Assembly (NCBI RefSeq): GCF_012272835.1
Contig: NZ_JAAWWK010000004.1
Location: 248,001-312,000, forward strand
Direction: 5' to 3'
Length of the DNA: 64,000 nucleotides
Source: Spongiibacter thalassae
GTDB taxonomy: Bacteria; Pseudomonadota; Gammaproteobacteria; Pseudomonadales; Spongiibacteraceae
Part shown: positions 55,083 to 61,995 of the stretch, piece by piece
How positions within the stretch are numbered: position 1 is the first letter of the stretch
Layout: each line of letters begins with the position of its first letter
Notes under the pieces: model-generated
Told to the model about the DNA's origin: nothing
Seen by the model: only the letters and a program-made list of their open reading frames with translations
Databases searched by the model: none
Made by a program: the position numbers and the translations under genes

Positions 55083-55103
55083 GTGCCGATGTGATGTCGG
55101 CAC
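55083..55103 (+). other. Hairpin in the leader of the acetyl-CoA hydrolase-like gene
   Basis: GTGCCGA and TCGGCAC form a 7-bp stem with a 7-base loop, ending about 18 bases before the ATG at 55122. It might affect translation or be an operator; no known element is recognised. Confidence 0.35.
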
Positions 55104-55121
55104 CGGGACGGAGAGCGGTAT

Positions 55122-57284
55122 ATGACCAGAGGCAGCAACTACGACACCTGCGCGGAAACACTTTTTCATGAGCTGGGTGCCGACATACGGGTAGCACTGC
55201 CCCTGGGGCTGGGCAAGCCCATCGGCCTGATCGATGCCCTGTATCGGCGCGCCAGCGCCGATCCTTCCCTTTCGCTGACGATTCTCACTGCCCTGAGTCT
55301 GGAGCGCCCCAGCGAGCACGATCCGATAAAGTCCCGCCTGCTGGAGCCGGTGTTTGCCCGCTTTTATGGCGACTACCGCGAGCCGCTCTACCTTTCTGCC
55401 CTGCGCGCACAAGCGTTGCCAGCGAATATTCAAGTACACGAATTTTACTTTCGAGCAGGCAGTCAGCTGGGTAATGCCACCGCCCAGCGCAGCTATATTT
55501 CCTCGAATTACACTCATGCGGCGCGGGATGTCGCGGCGCGGGGCTGCAATCTGGTGATCCAGCTCGTAGCGCAAAACCCGGAACACCCACAACGCCTTAG
55601 CACCGGCTGCAACCCCGACACCTCCGACGAATTGGTGCGGCATTTGCGCAGTGCGGGCCGCCCCTTTAGCCGAGTAGCAGTGGTGCACCCGGACATGCCC
55701 TATATGTTTGGCGATGCCGAGCTCAACCGAAAGGATTTCGATCATATTATTGCTCAGCAGGGGCCCGGCGAGGCCCTGTTTCCGGTGCCCCGATTGCTGC
55801 CCATTCCCGCCCCTGACTATCTGATCGGCCTGCGCGCCAGCGCCCTGGTCAAAGACGGCGGCACACTCCAGCTCGGTATTGGCTCAATGGGCGATGCCAT
55901 CGTGCAGTCATTGCTGTTGCGACACCGCGATAACACCGCCTATCAACAGCTTTTGCGCAACGCCGATATAGGCGGGCCGCTTATAGACAGCATTGGCGGC
56001 ACCGCTCCTTTTACCGAGGGCCTGTACGCCGCAACAGAAATGTTTGTCGAGGGCTTTCTCCACCTGTTCAACGGCGGGATTCTGCGCCGCCAGGTCTACG
56101 ATTTCTGGGCCTTGCAGATACTGATCAACGAGGGTCTGTGCAAGCCCCGGGCACTGGACCCGAAAAACCTTGAACAGCTGGCAGAGCTGGGGGTAAGAGA
56201 ATTGCGAGGCAAGGATTTTACCGTGCTCCAGCACCACGGGTTTTTTCACGACAACTGTCGCTATGCCGAGGGACAGATTTACAACGACAGCGGCGCATCC
56301 TGCTTTGCCAATGTCGCCAACCCCGACAGCCGCGCCTTTATGGCGGAGCACTGCCTTGGCACGGCATTACGCAATGGCTGTGTGCTCCACGGCGGGTTTT
56401 TTCTCGGCAGTGACTGGTTCTATCGCAGCCTGCGGGAAATGCCAGCCGACCGACGCCGCCTGCTGTCGATGTGCGGGGTGGATAAAATCAACCAGCTTGA
56501 TTTAAACCCGCGGTTGTACCGCGCCCAGCGACGGGATGCACGATTTATTAATACCGGCCTGAATGTATCATTGAACGGCGCAGTGGCCTCGGACACCCTG
56601 GAAAACGGGCAGGTAGTGTCCGGGGTCGGGGGACAATACAACTTCGTGGCGATGGCCCACCAGCTACAGCCGCAACTCGACGAATCGGGAAGCAGTGGCG
56701 GCGGTCGCTCTATTTTGATGATCCGCGCCAGCCGCACCCAGGACGGCAAACCGGTGTCCAATATTGTACCCGCCTACGGTGCCTGTACGATTCCGCGGCA
56801 CCTGCGGGACATTGTAATTACCGAATACGGCGTCGCCGACCTGCGCGCCAGGACCGATGGTGAAGTCTGTTCGTCGTTGATTGAAATCGCCGATTCACGC
56901 TTTCAAAAACACCTGATCGCCCAGGCTAAGCAGCAGGGCCTGTTAAGCGCCGACTATCAACTCGACCCCCGCTACAGGCACAACCTGCCTAACAGGGTCA
57001 CCGAGCTGGTAGCGCGGGCCGGTGAGGATCTTCCCGCTTACCCCTTTGGCTGCGACTTCACCGATCGGGAGCTGCGCACCGCGAGGCGGCTGAAGCAGAT
57101 TAATGCCTTGGCCCCTTCGGCAAGAATAAGGGCGTTGATGCGGGGTTTTGGCCGGTCCTCGAGTGCCACTGCGCGTGAATCAGAGGCCGTCGATGTACTG
57201 AATTTACAGGGCGAGCTACCCCTGAAGCTGCGCCTGTTGCGAGCCTTGCTCAGGGGCAGTGAGAACTCGCCGGGCGCAGCTTAG
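55122..57284 (+). CDS. Acetyl-CoA hydrolase/CoA-transferase-like protein, long form
   Basis: A 720-residue protein. The central and C-terminal parts match acetyl-CoA hydrolase/transferase: TLQLGIGSMGDAIVQSLLLR, CVLHGGFFLGSDWFYRSLRE, VVSGVGGQYNFVAMAHQL and ITEYGVADLRARTDGE. A C-terminal extra segment (about 640-720) is basic and helix-prone. Family members are annotated in Pseudomonas, but activity is untested; the length exceeds ordinary 500-residue enzymes. GGAGAG precedes the ATG. It is convergent with the OMP gene, with a 6-base gap. Confidence 0.8.
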   Translation: MTRGSNYDTCAETLFHELGADIRVALPLGLGKPIGLIDALYRRASADPSLSLTILTALSLERPSEHDPIKSRLLEPVFARFYGDYREPLYLSALRAQALPANIQVHEFYFRAGSQLGNATAQRSYISSNYTHAARDVAARGCNLVIQLVAQNPEHPQRLSTGCNPDTSDELVRHLRSAGRPFSRVAVVHPDMPYMFGDAELNRKDFDHIIAQQGPGEALFPVPRLLPIPAPDYLIGLRASALVKDGGTLQLGIGSMGDAIVQSLLLRHRDNTAYQQLLRNADIGGPLIDSIGGTAPFTEGLYAATEMFVEGFLHLFNGGILRRQVYDFWALQILINEGLCKPRALDPKNLEQLAELGVRELRGKDFTVLQHHGFFHDNCRYAEGQIYNDSGASCFANVANPDSRAFMAEHCLGTALRNGCVLHGGFFLGSDWFYRSLREMPADRRRLLSMCGVDKINQLDLNPRLYRAQRRDARFINTGLNVSLNGAVASDTLENGQVVSGVGGQYNFVAMAHQLQPQLDESGSSGGGRSILMIRASRTQDGKPVSNIVPAYGACTIPRHLRDIVITEYGVADLRARTDGEVCSSLIEIADSRFQKHLIAQAKQQGLLSADYQLDPRYRHNLPNRVTELVARAGEDLPAYPFGCDFTDRELRTARRLKQINALAPSARIRALMRGFGRSSSATARESEAVDVLNLQGELPLKLRLLRALLRGSENSPGAA

Positions 57285-57290
57285 CCGGCG

Positions 57291-57893
57291 CTAAAAATAG
57301 GCAAATAACTCCAGTGCCGCCACATCAATATCCACCTCGTCAATTTGATAGCGCTCTACACCGAGGTTGATCCTGCTTTGCGGCTGCCACACAAAGGACA
57401 AGCCCACCCCCGCATAGGGATCGTAGTCCTTCTCGGTGCCATGGGTTTCCCCCGCAGCGTTTCTTATCGTGCTGTCGTTGGTCCAACGGTTGATACCGCC
57501 CTTGAGATACGCCGCTATCGGCGCCCTGAATGAAGTGGAAAGGCGAAAACCAACCAACAAGCCATGCAGATCGAACTCCGAGGAAAAGTTGCCATTTGTC
57601 GAAGTGTAATCGGCGTCGTAGCGTCCCAGGTTGATATAGGACGCCTCCAGCGCCAGATAGGGGTTAAACGACAGCCCTCCGGTGATACGCAGAACCTGGT
57701 CTTCGTTATCAGCGTCTACCGCCGTAATCCCCGCACCAGACTGGTTCAAGGTGGCTGACATCGCGTCATAGTCGATATCAGCCTCGCTGAAGCCCCCACT
57801 GAATATAATATAGGCTGATTCATATTGGGCATAAACGGCCCCGGGTAGACACAACAGCGGCACCGTCAGTGCGGCGTGGAAAATCCTGTTCAT
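57291..57893 (-). CDS. Outer-membrane beta-barrel protein (OmpW/OmpA-like)
   Basis: A 200-residue exported protein: signal MNRIFHAALTVPLLCLPGAV, cleaved near YAQ. The mature part has alternating aromatic-ended strands (YESAYIIFSGGFSEADID, ALEASYINLGRYDADY, YDPYAGVGLSFVWQP) and ends in ALELFAYF, a C-terminal Phe typical of outer-membrane proteins. An eight-stranded barrel is likely. The start is ATG 57893 with GGAG six bases upstream. The specific function is unknown. Confidence 0.8.
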   Translation of the reverse strand: MNRIFHAALTVPLLCLPGAVYAQYESAYIIFSGGFSEADIDYDAMSATLNQSGAGITAVDADNEDQVLRITGGLSFNPYLALEASYINLGRYDADYTSTNGNFSSEFDLHGLLVGFRLSTSFRAPIAAYLKGGINRWTNDSTIRNAAGETHGTEKDYDPYAGVGLSFVWQPQSRINLGVERYQIDEVDIDVAALELFAYF

Positions 57894-58161
57894 TTTACGC
57901 TCCATGTATAGATGCAGTTTGATCTGCTCAAAACCCGCCAACAATAGCAAGCGCCCGACCTGCCTCATTATAGGGACTAGCCCCTATTGACATTCTGCAA
58001 GTACAATAGGGTTACAACACATTAACAACCAAGGCTCACCGAGCTTGGCCGATCGCGTAAAGCTCTGCTATAAATAAAATACTGACGGCTGGACTACGCG
58101 AAGGCGTTATGGAGCTGCCAGCAAACTTCCGCGAGGCGTTACACTGCCATAGGACACTGCC

Positions 58162-59871
58162 ATGAGCGCAAGCCCCAAGGATCACCTCGCATGTCTGCTG
58201 GTCGATGATGACCCGCAGGGGCTGGCCCTTTATCAGCGTGATCTCAGGGGCTGCAATATTGTCACAGCCCAAAGCGGGGCTGAAGCACTTGCCATTCTCG
58301 CCCGGCGTCAGGATATCGCCGTGCTCGTCACGAGCATGAGTATGCCTGATCTCAATGGCATAGAGCTACTGCGACGTGTACAGGTCGAGTGCCCCCAGGT
58401 TGTATTGATCATGCTCACCGAAGAGCTGGACCAGGACGCGGCTCAACACGCGATCAATACCGGCCATGTATTCCGCTTTTTGCGTAAACCCTGCCCTGCC
58501 ACCGAACTGCGCCGCGCCATTGACGAAGGGAGCACACTGTTCCGTACACGCCTTGAAGCGGAAAAAAAACGCCTGTCGCTCGAAGTGGAAATCGACCTCC
58601 ACAAGAATACTGACACCATCACCGGGCTCGCCAACCGCGCTTTTTTCAAGGAAAAATTGGCCGACGCCCTGACCGATGCGAATAAACGCCGCGATGTCAT
58701 TTTGTGCCTGGACATCAATCATTTTCATCTCTTGAACGAGCTGCACAGTTTCGTCGCCGGCGATGCGCTGCTCAGACGAATAGCCAATATTTTACAGGTT
58801 TACAGTCGCGACAACGACATTGTTTCACGCACCTCGAATGATGTGTTTGTGATGTATCTGCTGAACTGCGACAGCCAGAAAGTCAACTTTCTGATCGACG
58901 CTATTCGTCGGGATATTGCCCACCTCGATTTCTCCTGGCAGGGCAACCGCTTTGACGTTACCGCGAGCATCGGTGCGATTCCCCTGCATTCGCCCGCCGC
59001 CGACGCCAATATGCTTATGCGGCTGATCGAAATCGCGACAAAAATCGCCAAGGAGCAAGGACGCGACAGTGTTTATATCTCGTCGATAGACGATCCTGAG
59101 TTACAAAAAAGACTCGAGGAAATGGGCTACTTCAGTCATATCAACACACTGATTTCCCAACAACGCCTGCGACTTTATTATCAAACCATCCGCTCAATCA
59201 ACGACGACAAGACGGGACTGCACTTTGAATTATTACTGCGTGTAATCGACGAAAATAACCAACATCATTCGCCGGTTCATATGCTTAATGCCGCTGAAAA
59301 ATATATTCTAAGTGAAAAAATTGACCGCTGGGTAATCGACGCAGCGGTGGCGTTTTTTAGCCAGAACCCGCACATTACTGAAAAGCTGAATCTTTGCTCT
59401 ATTAACCTTTCTGCCAATTCCTTGCGCAACGTGAAGATGGCAGATTATATTAATATGGCCTTTGCGTCGGCAGGCTTGAACCCCGAGAATTTTTGTTTTG
59501 AAATTACCGAAACTGCTGCGGTAATCAATCTGGAAAGTGCCATAGGTTTTGTTAAATTATTGCACCAAAAGGGCTTCAAAATTGCGATCGACGACTTCGG
59601 CACAGGACATTCTTCCTTCGCCTATCTAAAACATTTTTCTTTCGATTATTTAAAAATAGACGGCGTTTTTATTCAGAATCTACAACACGATAAAGTCAAC
59701 GAAGCCATCACCTCGGCAATCAACCACCTCGCCCACACCCTGGGTAAAAAAACCATTGCAGAATATGTCGAAAGTGAGGAAACCGTATCGCTACTGCGAT
59801 CAATGGGCGTCGACTACATTCAGGGCTATCATGTGGGCGTACCCCAGGCGATCGAAAATCTGGTTGGATAG
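58162..59871 (+). CDS. Response regulator with degenerate receiver and GGDEF and an intact-looking EAL domain
   Basis: A 569-residue c-di-GMP-related protein. The receiver (about 8-125) keeps acidic D15-D17, T86 and K109, but the phospho-acceptor Asp is replaced by Ser at position 58 (TSMSMPDLNG). The GGDEF domain (about 150-310) has SNDVF at 225-229 instead of GGDEF, so cyclase activity is unlikely. The EAL domain (about 330-565) has E356-L-L-L-R, N415, E447/E450, D477-D478, K498 and E534/E537, consistent with an active c-di-GMP phosphodiesterase. Composition is AT-richer in the EAL half. Confidence 0.9.
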   Translation: MSASPKDHLACLLVDDDPQGLALYQRDLRGCNIVTAQSGAEALAILARRQDIAVLVTSMSMPDLNGIELLRRVQVECPQVVLIMLTEELDQDAAQHAINTGHVFRFLRKPCPATELRRAIDEGSTLFRTRLEAEKKRLSLEVEIDLHKNTDTITGLANRAFFKEKLADALTDANKRRDVILCLDINHFHLLNELHSFVAGDALLRRIANILQVYSRDNDIVSRTSNDVFVMYLLNCDSQKVNFLIDAIRRDIAHLDFSWQGNRFDVTASIGAIPLHSPAADANMLMRLIEIATKIAKEQGRDSVYISSIDDPELQKRLEEMGYFSHINTLISQQRLRLYYQTIRSINDDKTGLHFELLLRVIDENNQHHSPVHMLNAAEKYILSEKIDRWVIDAAVAFFSQNPHITEKLNLCSINLSANSLRNVKMADYINMAFASAGLNPENFCFEITETAAVINLESAIGFVKLLHQKGFKIAIDDFGTGHSSFAYLKHFSFDYLKIDGVFIQNLQHDKVNEAITSAINHLAHTLGKKTIAEYVESEETVSLLRSMGVDYIQGYHVGVPQAIENLVG

Positions 59872-59882
59872 CCAAATCAACA

Positions 59883-60767
59883 CTATGGACTGCGATTTTC
59901 CAGTCGCGCCACAAAGGGCTGAATATACTCCAGCATAAAATCGCGAAAGATACGGATTCTCGCCGTCGTGCGCAGGTCGATGTGGGAGAGCAGCCAGAAA
60001 CCTGTCGGCTCGGAAACTCCCTTCGCTGGCACCGCGACCAGTTCGGGGTGGGAGTTGCCCATGGAACAGGGCAATTCGGCAATACCGTGGCCCTGCTGCA
60101 CCAGGTCGTAAACCACATTCAGTGAATTCGAGCGATAGCGCACCGGCATCGATGGGTAGCTTTGTTGCAACCATCCTGGCCGGGCATTGCCATCCAGCAT
60201 CCACGACACCGCGCCAACATTGTCATCACCCTGCTGATAGGCCGCCCACACATCACGGCGAGCGTATACCCCATAGTGCAAATCTGCGAATTTCGTGCCC
60301 ACCACATCCGGGGGCGGATTATTGGTATTGCGAAAGGCGATATCCGCAGCATGTACCGACAGATCCAGAGACTCCCCTGACGCCAGCAATTCAACATCGA
60401 TATTCGGGTATTGCTCGGCAAAGTCCTTTAAGCCAGGTAGCAAAATTCGCTGTATACAGACGTCTACCGCAGTAATTCGCAGGGTTCCGCTGAGCTCCTG
60501 CCGATCAGCATACACCCCGCGCTCGATAGCCTGCGCGGCCTCGGCCATTTGCTCAAGGTTGGGCAATATGGATTCACCGAGGGGAGTGACCAACCAACCA
60601 GAGGTCGAGCGGTCGAACAGCGGCGCATTGAGACGCTTTTCCAGGGCAGAGATTCGTCGCGACACCGTTGTGTGGTTAACCCCCAAGTGCTTTGCCGCCC
60701 CGGTCACCGAGCCTTCGCGAATCACCGCCAGACAGTAGTGGACATCATTCCAATTCAGGCCGTGCAT
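59883..60767 (-). CDS. LysR-family transcriptional regulator
   Basis: A 294-residue regulator. The N-terminal winged helix (about 5-60) reads NDVHYCLAVIREGSVTGAA then LGVNHTTVSRRISALEKRL. The remaining LysR substrate-binding domain includes LSGTLRITAVDVCIQ and ADIAFRNTNNPPPDVVG. The effector and targets are unknown. It is divergent from the small exported protein gene (60884), a plausible target because LysR proteins often control the gene across the shared promoter. It converges with the EAL gene (11-base gap). Confidence 0.9.
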   Translation of the reverse strand: MHGLNWNDVHYCLAVIREGSVTGAAKHLGVNHTTVSRRISALEKRLNAPLFDRSTSGWLVTPLGESILPNLEQMAEAAQAIERGVYADRQELSGTLRITAVDVCIQRILLPGLKDFAEQYPNIDVELLASGESLDLSVHAADIAFRNTNNPPPDVVGTKFADLHYGVYARRDVWAAYQQGDDNVGAVSWMLDGNARPGWLQQSYPSMPVRYRSNSLNVVYDLVQQGHGIAELPCSMGNSHPELVAVPAKGVSEPTGFWLLSHIDLRTTARIRIFRDFMLEYIQPFVARLENRSP

Positions 60768-60883
60768 TTTTGCACCTACTATGTGTATTTATGGATATTT
60801 ATAAACAATATCGCACAACTTACACTAGCTCCAAGGTCGTAGCAAATAACGACCTGCCCCCTCACTCAACACAGGTATGTGCC

Positions 60884-61174
60884 ATGAAAACGATCAATAC
60901 ACTGCTTATCAGCCTCTCACTGGCCTTCACTTCCGCGGCGAATGCCGGTGGTGCCTCGACCAAAGTGCTCATCAAGGAGTGCAAGACGAACGCGGTCAGT
61001 GAATTCAGCGCGGAAGACTCTCCGGCGCGGGCCCGTTTCAAGGGAATTCAGGGCTCGAACCAGCACAAGCAGGTTAAATTGCAGGTTTTTGAGAAAGGCA
61101 AATCACCCTTTAACGCTACCTGCCATATCAACCCGCAAACTCGGGAAATTCTGCAAATTGAGCGGACCAGCTAA
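60884..61174 (+). CDS. Small exported protein of unknown function
   Basis: A 96-residue protein with a clear signal peptide (MKTINTLLISLSLAFTSAAN, cleavage near ANA-GG). The mature protein of ~73 residues has two cysteines (IKECKTNA and NATCHINPQ) that may form a disulfide, and is basic. I do not recognise the family. The start is ATG 60884; the longer open frame from 60692 runs into the LysR gene and is rejected. Confidence 0.65.
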   Translation: MKTINTLLISLSLAFTSAANAGGASTKVLIKECKTNAVSEFSAEDSPARARFKGIQGSNQHKQVKLQVFEKGKSPFNATCHINPQTREILQIERTS

Positions 61175-61195
61175 GCCCGCCACTCAGGGCCTTGA

Positions 61196-61215
61196 CGGGT
61201 GGCGAAGGCCGCCCG
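61196..61215. terminator. Possible weak terminator hairpin between convergent genes
   Basis: CGGGTGGC and GCCGCCCG form a near-perfect stem with a GAAG loop (one G-U pair on the + strand). Only a short TT follows, so efficiency is doubtful. Confidence 0.35.
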
Positions 61216-61911
61216 TTAGCCCGCTGGCGCTATCAGCAATTCCCGACTCTCCCCCGCTGCGAGGTCATCCAGAGTAAAGTCGCCCACAGACACTCGGTGA
61301 AGTGAAAGCACCTCGTTCTGGAAATAGCCAAACATTCGCTTCACTTGATGGTACTTGCCCTCGGTCAGAGTCAGTCTGGCGGAGAATTCTCCGGTAATTT
61401 CAAGCCGAGCGGGCTGGGTATGAATCCCCTCATAGGCGAAATATATCCCTTGCTGGAACACCGAAATATAGTCCGCTGTTACCGGCTTGGACAGCACCAC
61501 TTCGTAGGTTTTTGGCAGTTTGGTTTGCGGCAAACTGATGCGTCTCGACCAGTTGCCGTCATTGGTCAACAACACCAGGCCAGTGGTATTGAAGTCCAGG
61601 CGACCGACGATATGCAGTTCGTCCCGTCGAGGGTGATCGAGCAAATCCACCACCGTAGTATGCCGATCGTCACGCGTCGCGCACACCACACCTTTGGGCT
61701 TGTTCAGCATAATATAGAGGGGGGTATGGTTATTAAGACACAGGCCATCCACTTCCACGTGGGTGAAGGGAGTAACCTGCTGTTGAATAGAGTTAGCGAA
61801 TTGACCGTTAACCACCACCCGCCGCTGGGCCAGTAATAACCTCACCGTCGACTTGTTAAAGGCGGTGTTCCGGGCGATAAAGCGGTCGAGTCTGGTGGTG
61901 GCGAATGTCAT
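61216..61911 (-). CDS. RsuA-family 16S rRNA pseudouridine synthase
   Basis: A 231-residue pseudouridine synthase. An S4-type RNA-binding domain occupies about 8-65 (LDRFIARNTAFNKSTVRLLL). The catalytic Asp is in the GRLDFNTTGLVLLTND motif. LNKPKGVVCATRDD, KTYEVVLSKPV and EGKYHQVKRMFGYF are RsuA-like. RsuA modifies position 516 of 16S rRNA; RluE/RluF relatives act on other sites, so the target is tentative. The start is ATG 61911; a longer frame to 61980 is unsupported. It lies 84 bases downstream of a TonB-dependent receptor gene on the same strand. Confidence 0.87.
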   Translation of the reverse strand: MTFATTRLDRFIARNTAFNKSTVRLLLAQRRVVVNGQFANSIQQQVTPFTHVEVDGLCLNNHTPLYIMLNKPKGVVCATRDDRHTTVVDLLDHPRRDELHIVGRLDFNTTGLVLLTNDGNWSRRISLPQTKLPKTYEVVLSKPVTADYISVFQQGIYFAYEGIHTQPARLEITGEFSARLTLTEGKYHQVKRMFGYFQNEVLSLHRVSVGDFTLDDLAAGESRELLIAPAG

Positions 61912-61995
61912 ACCATATTGTAATCGCGAACAGGCTGAGAGGGACAGGACGGGTCGTGCGCTGCCCCAACGAAGTTTCAACCCTAACGCGGCAGG

